Of a DNA stretch of 45,832 nt, positions 24,263 through 32,334 are shown piece by piece. This DNA comes from Waterburya agarophytonicola KI4 (GTDB lineage Bacteria > Cyanobacteriota > Cyanobacteriia > Cyanobacteriales > Xenococcaceae): assembly GCF_020640915.1 (NCBI RefSeq), contig NZ_JADWDC010000036.1:1-45832 (forward strand), written 5' to 3'. The notes below the pieces were generated by a model, which saw nothing but the letters and a program-made list of their open reading frames with translations, made no database searches and had not been told where the DNA came from. Every line of letters starts with the position of its first letter. Within the stretch, counting starts at the first letter, position 1. Position numbers and translations under genes: made by a program.

Positions 24263-25321
24263 TTAACGCACAGTACCCCGTAAAGCCTCTGCATCAATGG
24301 GTTTAATCAAATACAGAACTAACAAATCCCAAAAAATGCCAGTAATTAAAGGCAACTTACAGAAAAACTTGACTATTTTCGGTGCATTACTTGCTTCTAT
24401 CGCTTTTAACTCTTCATTGCGATCTGCACAATGTTCTAACCGTTTGAAAAACTCAGGATGATCGACATTAAGAATAGCGGGAAATGCTCTAGCTGAAGTT
24501 TCGTTAGTTTTGCGAATTACCTCGCGATCGTATTCTTGTGCATCTAAGCCGACGCTGGCATAAAAGTCTGCCCGTTCGTGTACGGTTAAGGTATGGGTGG
24601 CAAATACAGATAATAAGAAGAAACGCGCCCATAATCTACCCTTCCAACCTTGCCACATAGATTTTTGCGATCGCAATAAGGCTTTAAAGATATCTCCGTG
24701 ACGGTTTTCATCCTGACACCAGCTTTCAAACTTTTTGAACAGGGGATAAAACTGATATTCGGGATGTTTTTCTAAGTGACGATACATCAGGATATAACGC
24801 CAGTAACCAATTTTTTCAGAGAGATAGACGGCGTAAATTACCCACTCTGGTTTAAAAAATGTATAGTTGCGATTTTTAGTTAGATATCCTAAGTCTAAAG
24901 AAATATTAAAATCACTCATGGCTTTATTGAGGAAACCTGCATGACGAGCTTCATCTCGTGCCATTAGATGAAATATTTCTGCCAAAATCGGATTGCGACC
25001 TTTGAGTTTGCGGGATAACTCTTTAAATAGCAGAAAACCAGAGAATTCTGAAGTGCAAGAACGTTCCAAGAAGTCCACAAATACTCGACGGGTATTTTCA
25101 TCGATATGATCCCAAGATTGCTTGAAATCTTCATCCCGTAAAAAATGATCCCGATTATAATCCGTCTTCATCTCGGCAATCATTGCTTTTAACTCTTCCT
25201 CTTGAGAAGAGATGTCCATATTGGCGATCGCATCAAAATCCGTAGTGTAAAAACGCGGAGTCAGCAAAGTTTCTTCTGTAGAGGTTTTTTTAGTAGCGGG
25301 TTGAGAAACAGTACTAGTCAT
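24263..25321 (-). CDS. acsF: Mg-protoporphyrin IX monomethyl ester oxidative cyclase (low-oxygen paralogue likely)
   Basis: A 352-residue di-iron oxygenase that forms the fifth ring of chlorophyll. Iron-binding motifs are ERSCTSEFSGFLLFKE, MARDEARHAGF and CQDENRHGD. Length is normal. Cyanobacteria have two forms; the one clustered with a second heme oxygenase and hemN (chlA-II in Synechocystis) serves at low oxygen. The grouping here is the same, with hemF added, and an operator-like site sits in the divergent promoter (25422-25441). It is the only acsF in view, so the low-oxygen assignment rests on context. Confidence 0.9.
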   Translation of the reverse strand: MTSTVSQPATKKTSTEETLLTPRFYTTDFDAIANMDISSQEEELKAMIAEMKTDYNRDHFLRDEDFKQSWDHIDENTRRVFVDFLERSCTSEFSGFLLFKELSRKLKGRNPILAEIFHLMARDEARHAGFLNKAMSDFNISLDLGYLTKNRNYTFFKPEWVIYAVYLSEKIGYWRYILMYRHLEKHPEYQFYPLFKKFESWCQDENRHGDIFKALLRSQKSMWQGWKGRLWARFFLLSVFATHTLTVHERADFYASVGLDAQEYDREVIRKTNETSARAFPAILNVDHPEFFKRLEHCADRNEELKAIEASNAPKIVKFFCKLPLITGIFWDLLVLYLIKPIDAEALRGTVR

Positions 25322-25421
25322 AATTACTTAGGTGTATAGCTAATTAGTTATGAAATATATTTTATCCAACAAAGCCAGCAAAAAGCAATAAAGTTTTGTA
25401 AATCATATATTTATCTTCAAT

Positions 25422-25441
25422 ATATTCTTATATAGTTAAAT
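25422..25441. promoter_or_regulatory. Operator-like palindrome, site 9 (acsF / hemF)
   Basis: ATATTCTTATATAGTTAAAT has a good right half but a poor left half. It lies only 8 bp before the hemF ATG at 25449 and 101 bp from acsF. This places it over the start of the hemF transcript or promoter. Confidence 0.5.
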
Positions 25442-25448
25442 AACGTAT

Positions 25449-26513
25449 ATGAAAATTAATCGAAAATTTGTAATGAGCATTCAAGCCGTTAGTAAGGTCG
25501 TAACTAAGAATCAAAACTTACCCCCTACAGATTCAAGAGAACGGGTCAAACAATTTGTCCAGCAATTACAAGATAATATTTGCGCTAGTTTAGAACAACT
25601 CGATGGTAAAGCTAGCTTTAGAGAAGATAGTTGGCAAAGAGAACAAGGTGGTGGCGGACGTTCTCGTGTCATTAGAGATGGCAGAGTGTTTGAACAGGGT
25701 GGGGTCAACTTTTCCGAAGTTTGGGGTGATACTTTACCTCCCTCGATTTTAGTTCAACGTCCCGAAGCAGCAGGACACGGTTTTTACGCTACAGGTACAT
25801 CAATGGTACTGCATCCTCGTAATCCCTACGTTCCCACCGTACATCTGAATTATCGCTATTTTGAAGCGGGTCCCGTTTGGTGGTTTGGGGGTGGTGTGGA
25901 TTTAACTCCTTACTATCCTTTTGTCGAAGATGCAGTGCATTTCCATCAAACTATTAAACAAGCTTGCGATGTTCATCATCCCGAATATTATCCCGCTTTT
26001 AAACGCTGGTGCGATGAATATTTTTATTTAAAACATCGTCAGGAAGCACGGGGTATTGGCGGGATTTTCTTTGATTATCAAGATGGCAATAGTCCTCTTT
26101 ATTGTGGTCCCGATCCCGATGGTGCTGCTGCTGAGTACAGTAATAAAGTAGGCAAGGTATCTCGTAGTTGGTCAGATTTATTTGCTTTCGTGCAGAGTTG
26201 CGGTAATTCTTTCTTACCTGCTTATGTTCCTATTGTCGAACGCAGACAAGATACAGAATACGGAGACAGAGAGCGTAACTTCCAGCTTTATCGTCGCGGA
26301 CGCTATGTAGAGTTTAATTTAGTTTACGATCGCGGTACGATTTTCGGTCTACAAACTAAAGGACGTACTGAGTCTATTTTAATGTCCTTACCTCCTTTGG
26401 TGCGTTGGGAATATTGCTATCAACCCGAACCAGGAACACCAGAAGCCAAGTTAACAGAAGTTTTCCTCAAACTTCAAGATTGGGTTAATTATCAGTCAAC
26501 AGTTAACAGTTAA
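25449..26513 (+). CDS. hemF: Oxygen-dependent coproporphyrinogen III oxidase
   Basis: A 354-residue HemF, which decarboxylates coproporphyrinogen III using oxygen. Conserved blocks are [47 protein letters not shown] and [12 protein letters not shown] 25449 is used here; ATG 25473 (MSIQAVSK) is an alternative start. The C-terminal residues QSTVNS are encoded by a 7-bp tandem repeat that runs past the stop. It leads a plus-strand cluster with heme oxygenase and HemN. An oxygen-dependent enzyme with an oxygen-independent one in the same cluster covers a range of oxygen levels. Confidence 0.93.
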   Translation: MKINRKFVMSIQAVSKVVTKNQNLPPTDSRERVKQFVQQLQDNICASLEQLDGKASFREDSWQREQGGGGRSRVIRDGRVFEQGGVNFSEVWGDTLPPSILVQRPEAAGHGFYATGTSMVLHPRNPYVPTVHLNYRYFEAGPVWWFGGGVDLTPYYPFVEDAVHFHQTIKQACDVHHPEYYPAFKRWCDEYFYLKHRQEARGIGGIFFDYQDGNSPLYCGPDPDGAAAEYSNKVGKVSRSWSDLFAFVQSCGNSFLPAYVPIVERRQDTEYGDRERNFQLYRRGRYVEFNLVYDRGTIFGLQTKGRTESILMSLPPLVRWEYCYQPEPGTPEAKLTEVFLKLQDWVNYQSTVNS

Positions 26514-26527
26514 CAGTTAACAGTTAT
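26493..26527. repeat. Heptanucleotide tandem repeat (CAGTTAA, five units)
   Basis: Five 7-bp units (CAGTCAA, three CAGTTAA, CAGTTAT) that begin inside the hemF coding end and pass its stop codon. STRR-type. Confidence 0.88.
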
Positions 26528-26564
26528 CAGAGTTATTTAAATTTTAATTAGGAGAGTATTAGTT

Positions 26565-27314
26565 ATGAGCAATCTAGCTAGTCAATTAAGAGAAGGTACA
26601 AAACAATCTCACACAATGGCAGAAAATACGGCATATATGAAGTGTTTTCTCAAAGGGATTGTGGAAAAAGAACCTTTCCGTAAGTTAATTGCTAATTTAT
26701 ATTTTGTTTACAGCACCCTCGAAGCAGAACTATTAAGACACCGAGATCATCCAGTAGTTGGGTTGATTTATTTTCCCGAACTAAATCGCAAAGCTAGCTT
26801 AGAAAAAGATTTAGCTTTTTATTATGGTGATAATTGGTCTAATGAAATTGTTCCTTCCGAAGCTGGTAAAGTTTATGTCGATCGCATCAAAGAAATATCT
26901 AATAGCGACCCTGCCTTGTTAGTGGCTCATTCCTACGTGCGCTATATGGGGGATCTTTCTGGAGGACAGGCATTAAAAAAAATTATCCGTTCTGCCCTGA
27001 ATTTACCAGAAGACCAAGGAACTAATTTCCATCAATTTGATGCTTTTCCCTCCGTAGAAGCCAGAAGGGGATTTAAAGGCAGATATCGCGATGCTTTGAA
27101 TGCTTTACCAGTTGATAATGAATTAATTGAGAAGATTGTCGCTGAAGCTAACGCTGCTTTTGCCCTCAACCGTGATGTGATGCACGCTTTAGAACTAGAA
27201 GTGAAAGCTGCTATCGGCGATCATGTCTTCGATCTTATTACTCGTCAAGATATTCCAGGTGCTACAGAACGCTCTCCAGGTAATGGTTCTGTGGAATTGA
27301 TGAACGTAGAGTAA
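26565..27314 (+). CDS. Heme oxygenase (biliverdin-forming), HO2-type by context
   Basis: A 249-residue heme oxygenase that opens heme to biliverdin for phycobilin synthesis. The proximal ligand is H16 in REGTKQSHTMAEN; the distal-helix motif is RYMGDLSGGQALKK. Length and sequence fit cyanobacterial HO1/HO2. Its place between hemF and hemN, divergent from acsF, is that of the low-oxygen isoform ho2 in Synechocystis. AGGAGAG precedes the ATG. Confidence 0.92.
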   Translation: MSNLASQLREGTKQSHTMAENTAYMKCFLKGIVEKEPFRKLIANLYFVYSTLEAELLRHRDHPVVGLIYFPELNRKASLEKDLAFYYGDNWSNEIVPSEAGKVYVDRIKEISNSDPALLVAHSYVRYMGDLSGGQALKKIIRSALNLPEDQGTNFHQFDAFPSVEARRGFKGRYRDALNALPVDNELIEKIVAEANAAFALNRDVMHALELEVKAAIGDHVFDLITRQDIPGATERSPGNGSVELMNVE

Positions 27315-27441
27315 TTGATTCGCTCTGTCATTTGTTATTAGTCATTGGTCATTAGTGTTCAATATAGACAAAAGACCAATGACAACTACGATAAAAATTT
27401 TCCGTTTTATAGAAAGTTAATTATTTACAGTACACAATAAG

Positions 27442-28863
27442 ATGAAAGTTGCTGATTTATCCGTTCAATTTAATTCCACTCTTTTACAAAAATACGATAA
27501 ACCTCTACCTCGTTATACCAGTTACCCTCCTGCCACCCAATTAAGTTCTGATTTTAACGAACATAACCTTCTCGCTATTATTGGCGTTGGTAATTATAAA
27601 CAAACTCCCATTTCCCTATATTGTCACATTCCTTTTTGTGAAACTCCCTGTTATTTTTGCGGTTGCAATACTGTTATTACTCAAAACAAGGCGTTTGCAG
27701 AACGTTATTTAGAATATCTCGCTCGCGATATCGAACAGACTGCATCTTTAATTGATTCTAAAAGAACGGTACATCAACTTCATTGGGGTGGTGGTACGCC
27801 TAACTATTTGAATTTGTCACAAATCGAGTTTTTGTGGAATAAGCTCAATCAACATTTTAGTCTTGATTGCAATGCGGAAGTTTCTATTGAAATTAATCCG
27901 AGATTTATAGATCGCAACTATATTTACGTTCTTAAAAGTTTGGGTTTTAACCGCATTAGCTTTGGTATTCAAGATTTTAACCCCCAAGTGCAAGCAGCAA
28001 TCAATCGGGTACAGCCAGAAGAGATGTTGTTTGATGTCATGGACTCCATTAGATCCGCAGGTTTTGAAAGTGTCAATGTGGATCTGATCTATGGTTTACC
28101 CTATCAGACGTTAGCTACCTTTAGAGAAACCATCCGCAAGACAATTAAACTCAATCCAGATCGCATAGCTGTCTTTAATTTTGCCTACGTACCTTGGTTA
28201 AAACCAGTACAGAAAAATCTGCCTGTGGAAGCTTTGCCTTCTGCTGCTGAAAAACTGGCAATTTTCCACATGACAATTGATGAATTGACCAATAATGGTT
28301 ATGTCTATATCGGCATGGATCACTTTGCTAAACCCGATGATGAACTTGCAGTGGCACAACATCAAGGCGAACTACACCGTAATTTCCAAGGTTACACCAC
28401 CAAACCCGAATCGGATCTATTTGGTTTTGGCATGACCTCCATTAGTATGCTTAATGATGTTTACGTCCAAAATCAGAAACGCATCAAAGATTATTATCGG
28501 GCGATCGATCAAGGAAAATTACCTATTGAAAAGGGTGTGAGTCTCAGTCGCGATGACATTCTCCGTCGCACCGTAATTATGGAATTAATGTGTCAGTTTT
28601 GTCTTTCCCAATACGATTTAGAGGAAAAATATCATCTCGGTTTCGATCTCGATTTTGACAGCTATTTTAGTTCCGAAATTTGCGAACTAAAAGCCTTAGA
28701 AGCCGATGGCTTAATTAAGGTTTTTGATGATGGTATTGAGGTAACACCCACGGGAAGATTATTAATTAGAAATATTGCCTCGGTTTTTGATACCTATCTC
28801 ACCAGACATGGCGATAAGCCTGACGGCATGGCTTCGCTACGCTCTTTTTCTAAATCGATTTGA
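27442..28863 (+). CDS. hemN: Oxygen-independent coproporphyrinogen III oxidase (radical SAM)
   Basis: A 473-residue radical SAM enzyme. The motif YCHIPFCETPCYFCGC gives cluster ligands C66, C70 and C73; the glycine-rich HWGGGTPNYL follows. It performs the same decarboxylation as HemF without oxygen. True HemN (not HemW) is indicated by the N-terminal LPRYTSYPPATQLSSDF and the full length. It completes the low-oxygen tetrapyrrole cluster. The 127-bp gap upstream holds ATTAGTCATT-type direct repeats. Confidence 0.93.
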   Translation: MKVADLSVQFNSTLLQKYDKPLPRYTSYPPATQLSSDFNEHNLLAIIGVGNYKQTPISLYCHIPFCETPCYFCGCNTVITQNKAFAERYLEYLARDIEQTASLIDSKRTVHQLHWGGGTPNYLNLSQIEFLWNKLNQHFSLDCNAEVSIEINPRFIDRNYIYVLKSLGFNRISFGIQDFNPQVQAAINRVQPEEMLFDVMDSIRSAGFESVNVDLIYGLPYQTLATFRETIRKTIKLNPDRIAVFNFAYVPWLKPVQKNLPVEALPSAAEKLAIFHMTIDELTNNGYVYIGMDHFAKPDDELAVAQHQGELHRNFQGYTTKPESDLFGFGMTSISMLNDVYVQNQKRIKDYYRAIDQGKLPIEKGVSLSRDDILRRTVIMELMCQFCLSQYDLEEKYHLGFDLDFDSYFSSEICELKALEADGLIKVFDDGIEVTPTGRLLIRNIASVFDTYLTRHGDKPDGMASLRSFSKSI

Positions 28864-28900
28864 TCCTTTAAAGCTTTGAATATGATTTGAAATTATGGAG

Positions 28901-29052
28901 CGATCGCATTGACTCTCGCTCATTTCTACCATCAGGCGATCACACTGACTTTCAATCATCTCTACAATAGAGCGATCGCATCTACTCTCAATCATCTCTA
29001 CCATCGGGCGATCATGCTGATTCTCAATTAAATCTATAATCGGGCGATCGCA
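28901..29052. repeat. 36-bp tandem repeat, four units plus partial
   Basis: Four head-to-tail 36-bp units start with CGATCGCA or CGATCA and share the core CTCTCAATCATCTCTA. They lie at 28901, 28937, 28973 and 29009, and the start of a fifth follows at 29045. Units touch with no spacers. Each junction forms a HIP1-like GCGATCGC or near variant. The period resembles the long tandemly repeated (LTRR) class of cyanobacteria. Related single units occur at 29803 and 30371. Confidence 0.85.
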
Positions 29053-29137
29053 ATAATTAGAATATTGCTTGTTTTAAAATTAAGAAAGCTATGTTGTAAC
29101 ATTAAGAGCAAAACAGCTTAGTCCTCACATAACATTT

Positions 29138-29362
29138 ATGAACACTAAAAATATTACAATTCGGGTTAATGCTGAAGTTGCCCGTATATTTGAAACTGCC
29201 TCAGAAGAACAACGCCGTAAACTGGAAGCCTTGCTAAGTCTAAAACTTAGTGATGCAACTCGAAACAAAAGAACACTTGAAGAAGTTATGAGTGAAATTA
29301 GTCAAAACGCCCAAGCACGAGGCTTAACTCCAGAAATTTTAAATTCACTTCTCAATGAGTAA
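29138..29362 (+). CDS. Putative antitoxin for PIN-domain toxin
   Basis: 74 residues. An N-terminal strand (KNITIRVNAEVARIFETAS) resembles a ribbon-helix-helix start, followed by a charged helical tail (TLEEVMSEISQNAQARGLTPEIL) that would wrap the toxin. It overlaps the PIN gene by 8 bp (ATGAGTAA), the usual type II toxin-antitoxin arrangement. The family is not individually recognised. Confidence 0.75.
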   Translation: MNTKNITIRVNAEVARIFETASEEQRRKLEALLSLKLSDATRNKRTLEEVMSEISQNAQARGLTPEILNSLLNE

Positions 29363-29768
29363 TCGAGTGCGTTATGTTTTCGATACAAATGTAATTATTA
29401 GTGCGCTTCTCTTTAAAAATAGCAAACCTGCTCAAGCTTTCCAATACACTTTGGCAAACGGAGAAATATTACTATCCCTCGATCTGTTAGAGGAATTAAA
29501 TGAGGTACTGGGACGTAAAAAATTCAACAAATATGTGACAAACGAGGAAAGAGAGGAGTTTTTAGAAGCGTTAATTGAGCGAGCAGTTTTGATTGAAATA
29601 GTCGAAAATGTCCAAGAGTGTCGCGATCCGAAAGACGATAAGGTTTTGGAGTTAGCATTAAACGGAGAGGCACATTACATCATAACTGGCGATCGCTATT
29701 TACTCGTACTGAATCCCTTTCGTAATGTAAGAGTAATTACAGTAGAAGATTTTTTGAAGACAATTTAA
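29355..29768 (+). CDS. PIN-domain toxin (COG1569 family)
   Basis: A 137-residue PIN-domain nuclease. Acidic residues in FDTNVIISALL, SLDLLEELNEVL and DPKDDKVLELAL are those of a metal-dependent ribonuclease site. It is typical of the family labelled putative toxin-antitoxin toxin, PIN family. It is translated with overlap from the upstream antitoxin. RNA target unknown. Confidence 0.85.
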   Translation: MSNRVRYVFDTNVIISALLFKNSKPAQAFQYTLANGEILLSLDLLEELNEVLGRKKFNKYVTNEEREEFLEALIERAVLIEIVENVQECRDPKDDKVLELALNGEAHYIITGDRYLLVLNPFRNVRVITVEDFLKTI

Positions 29769-29802
29769 AGCTATGTTATTGCCTGTTCTCAACTTTAAAG
29801 AA

Positions 29803-29847
29803 CGATCCCACTAACTCTCAATTATCTCTACAATCGGTGCGATCGCC
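29803..29847. repeat. Single copy of the 36/37-bp repeat between the two toxin-antitoxin pairs
   Basis: A 37-bp unit with core CTCTCAATTATCTCTACAAT, bounded by CGATCC and CGATCGCC, matches the tandem units at 28901-29052. Confidence 0.75.
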
Positions 29848-29897
29848 TAAACTACAGAGCATTAGCCTATAATCAGAAATAAAAACCAAAGATAACA

Positions 29898-30104
29898 ATG
29901 ACAGAAATTGTATTTTTAGTAGAAGACGATCCAGAAGTCGGCTATACAGCTAGAGCTTTAGGAGAATCTATCTTTACTCAAGCAGAAGATATAGAAAGCC
30001 TTAAAGAAATGATTCGTGATGCGGTAGATTGTCATTTTGAAGCTGAAGAAAAACCCAAAATAATTCGCTTACATATTGTTCGCGATGAGGTTATTGCTTC
30101 GTGA
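29898..30104 (+). CDS. HicB-like antitoxin (DUF1902-like)
   Basis: 68 residues. IVFLVEDDPEVGYTARALGESIFTQAEDIESLKEMIRDAVDCHF has the partial RNase H fold of HicB-type antitoxins. A DNA-binding tail is missing, as in many short HicB relatives. It overlaps the HicA-like gene by 4 bp (GTGA). Confidence 0.78.
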   Translation: MTEIVFLVEDDPEVGYTARALGESIFTQAEDIESLKEMIRDAVDCHFEAEEKPKIIRLHIVRDEVIAS

Positions 30105-30343
30105 AGTTACCACGAGATATATCAGGTAAAGATTTAATTAAGACTCTTTCTCGCCTTGACTATCAAGTCACTCGCCAGACAGGTAGTCATATCAGATTAA
30201 CAACTCAACGAAACGGAAAACATAGTATTACTATTCCCGCACACGATCCAATCAAACTAGGAACTCTCAATGGGATTTTACGAGGTATTGGCGAGCATCA
30301 CAAACTGGATCGCGATCGATTAATCGTAATTTTGTTTGAATAG
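30101..30343 (+). CDS. HicA-like mRNA interferase toxin (YcfA family)
   Basis: 80 residues, starting at GTG 30101 inside the antitoxin stop. The dsRBD-like fold carries the catalytic histidine in RQTGSHIRLT and the following HSITIPAHDPIKLGTLNGILR. It would cleave mRNA when free of HicB. Confidence 0.86.
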   Translation: MKLPRDISGKDLIKTLSRLDYQVTRQTGSHIRLTTQRNGKHSITIPAHDPIKLGTLNGILRGIGEHHKLDRDRLIVILFE

Positions 30344-30370
30344 TATTTTAAGAAGAACTACAAAAAGCAA

Positions 30371-30403
30371 TCTCTCAATCATTTCTATAATCGGGCGATC
30401 GCA
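30371..30403. repeat. Partial copy of the 36-bp repeat downstream of the HicA-like gene
   Basis: TCTCTCAATCATTTCTATAA then TCGGG and CGATCGCA match the 3' two thirds of the unit seen at 28901-29052. The repeat family thus brackets both toxin-antitoxin pairs. Confidence 0.72.
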
Positions 30404-30418
30404 AGTTTTAAGTTCAAT

Positions 30419-30886
30419 TTATGTCAACGCTCGCAGCATCCAAGCAGTTTTTTCGTGAATACGCATTCGATCTGAAACCAATGAAGCTGTTGATTCATCA
30501 TTAGCTTCTTGAGCAGTTACTAAAACCTCACGACAGGTTTTTACCACCTGTTGATGACCTTGGGTGAGAATTTCCACCATATCTTTAGCAGCAGGAACAC
30601 CCTCGACTTCTTTAATCGAACTTAATTCAGCAAAAGACTTATAAGTACCAGGCGCGGGAACGTCTAAAGTGCGGATTCTTTCAGCAACATCATCAACCGC
30701 AGTGGCTAGTTCGGTGTAGTGTTCTTCAAACATCAAGTGTAACTCGCGAAACTGGGGACCAGTGACATTCCAATGAAAGTTATGGGATTGTAGATAGAGA
30801 GTATAGGAATCTGCTAGCAAACGTTTCAGTCCCTGGGCAATTTTGATGCGGTCTTGTTCTTTGATGCCAATATCAATAGTACTCAT
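30419..30886 (-). CDS. dps: Dps-type ferritin, DNA-protecting iron-storage protein
   Basis: A 155-residue Dps. The inter-subunit ferroxidase site is shown by [11 protein letters not shown] and [23 protein letters not shown]. It would form a 12-mer that oxidises and stores iron and guards DNA. GGAG lies before the ATG. It is divergent from psbA, with an operator-like site at 30982-31005 between them, though nearer to psbA. Confidence 0.92.
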   Translation of the reverse strand: MSTIDIGIKEQDRIKIAQGLKRLLADSYTLYLQSHNFHWNVTGPQFRELHLMFEEHYTELATAVDDVAERIRTLDVPAPGTYKSFAELSSIKEVEGVPAAKDMVEILTQGHQQVVKTCREVLVTAQEANDESTASLVSDRMRIHEKTAWMLRALT

Positions 30887-30973
30887 ATCAATTGCTCCAT
30901 TCTAATTAGAGTGCTGAAGAATTCTCCATTATTATACGCCAACTTACAAATCTAAAAAAATATAATTTTATGC

Positions 30974-31005
30974 TTGACTTTTTATATAACCATATAGTTA
31001 AATAA
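30974..31005 (+). promoter_or_regulatory. psbA promoter elements with operator-like palindrome, site 10
   Basis: TTGACT (30974-30979) is a good -35 box, and TTAAAT (30998-31003), 18 bp downstream, is a possible -10. A 24-bp palindrome, 30982-31005, covers the spacer and -10. Its core at 30984-31003 is ATATAACCATATAGTTAAAT. A protein bound there would block polymerase, so repression is expected. The -10 assignment is tentative. Confidence 0.68.
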
Positions 31006-31058
31006 AGACATAAAGTTAAAATTGCCTTTAACAATGATTAACCTCGGAATTAAACATT

Positions 31059-32141
31059 ATGACTATATCTCTGCAAGAACGCCAAAGTAACAATCTTTGG
31101 GATAAATTTTGTAATTGGATTACCAGCACCAACAACCGTATGTATATTGGTTGGTTTGGGGTACTGATGATTCCCACTTTATTAACGGCAACTATCTGTT
31201 TTATCATTGCCTTTATTGCTGCACCTCCTGTAGATATTGATGGTATTCGCGAACCCGTTGCTGGTTCTTTACTCTATGGCAATAACATCATTTCTGCTGC
31301 GGTAGTACCTAGCTCTAACGCCATTGGGTTACACTTTTATCCCGTTTGGGAAGCTGCCTCTTTAGATGAATGGTTATACAATGGCGGTCCTTACCAGTTG
31401 ATTATTTTTCACTTTTTGATTGGTATTTTCTGCTATCTAGGTCGTCAATGGGAATTGTCTTTCCGCTTGGGAATGCGTCCCTGGATTTGTATTGCTTACA
31501 GCGCACCTGTTGCTGCTGCGACTGCGGTACTTTTGGTTTACTCTATCGGACAGGGTTCTTTTTCTGATGGTATGCCTTTAGGAATCAGTGGTACATTTAA
31601 TTTCATGTTTGTTTTGCAAGCAGAACACAATGTGCTGATGCACCCCTTTCATATGCTTGGTGTTGCTGGTGTCTTTGGTGGAGCGTTGTTTTCTGCCATG
31701 CACGGTTCTTTGGTAACTTCTTCTCTAGTAAGAGAAACTACTGAAACTGAATCCCAAAACTACGGTTACAAATTCGGTCAAGAAGAAGAAACCTATAATA
31801 TAGTTGCTGCTCATGGTTATTTTGGCAGATTGATCTTCCAATATGCCTCCTTTAATAACTCTCGTTCCTTGCACTTCTTCTTAGGTGCTTGGCCCGTAGT
31901 TGGTATCTGGTTTGCTGCGATGGCTGTATGCTGTTTTGCCTTTAACCTCAATGGTTTTAACTTCAACCAATCTGTTTTAGATGCTCAAGGTCGAGTAGTT
32001 AATACCTGGGCGGATGTTTTAAACCGTGCTGGTTTGGGAATCGAAGCTATGCACGAACGTAATGTCCATAACTTCCCCCTAGACTTAGCTAGCGGAGACA
32101 GCCAACCTGTAGCTTTAGTTGCCCCTGCTGTTCACAGCTAA
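31059..32141 (+). CDS. psbA: Photosystem II D1 protein, microaerobic D1' isoform
   Basis: A 360-residue D1 with five membrane helices. Mn-cluster ligands are all present: D170, E189, H332, E333, H337, D342 and A344 (before a 16-residue cleaved tail). Tyr161, H190, H198 and S264 are kept too. Aligned by position, it carries A80, L158 and A286 in place of Gly, Phe and Thr. These three changes are reported as the signature of D1' isoforms induced at low oxygen. It also has Q130 (low-light type) and S162 instead of the usual Pro beside Tyr161. It is a lone gene with its own terminator, next to low-oxygen tetrapyrrole genes. Confidence 0.95.
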   Translation: MTISLQERQSNNLWDKFCNWITSTNNRMYIGWFGVLMIPTLLTATICFIIAFIAAPPVDIDGIREPVAGSLLYGNNIISAAVVPSSNAIGLHFYPVWEAASLDEWLYNGGPYQLIIFHFLIGIFCYLGRQWELSFRLGMRPWICIAYSAPVAAATAVLLVYSIGQGSFSDGMPLGISGTFNFMFVLQAEHNVLMHPFHMLGVAGVFGGALFSAMHGSLVTSSLVRETTETESQNYGYKFGQEEETYNIVAAHGYFGRLIFQYASFNNSRSLHFFLGAWPVVGIWFAAMAVCCFAFNLNGFNFNQSVLDAQGRVVNTWADVLNRAGLGIEAMHERNVHNFPLDLASGDSQPVALVAPAVHS

Positions 32142-32197
32142 TTGGTTATCAATTGCGTTCATGCTAATTTTCCTCTAACTTCCTTCTAATAATTTAA

Positions 32198-32242
32198 GCA
32201 ACCCAAGTTTTAATTACTTTAATTACTTCGGGTTGCTTTTTT
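32198..32242 (+). terminator. Rho-independent terminator of psbA
   Basis: GCAACCC (32198-32204) pairs with GGGTTGC (32230-32236); AAG and CTT extend the stem around a bulge, and a TTTTTT run follows directly. It lies 57 bp after the psbA stop. Confidence 0.88.
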
Positions 32243-32248
32243 ATCGCT

Positions 32249-32268
32249 AATTAACTATATAATTATTT
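32249..32268. promoter_or_regulatory. Operator-like palindrome, site 11 (nitronate monooxygenase-like gene)
   Basis: AATTAACTATATAATTATTT fits the consensus but has A in place of the conserved right-arm G. It lies 67 bp upstream of the ATG at 32335. Confidence 0.5.
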
Positions 32269-32334
32269 AAAGTATAATTTTGAATTAGCGATCGCTTTTA
32301 ATACTGCTATTCAACAGTTAAATAACAACATATT

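Noticed and set aside
28901-29052. CRISPR-like array of 36-bp repeats
   Set aside because: The units abut directly, vary between each other and have no unique spacers; no cas gene is near.
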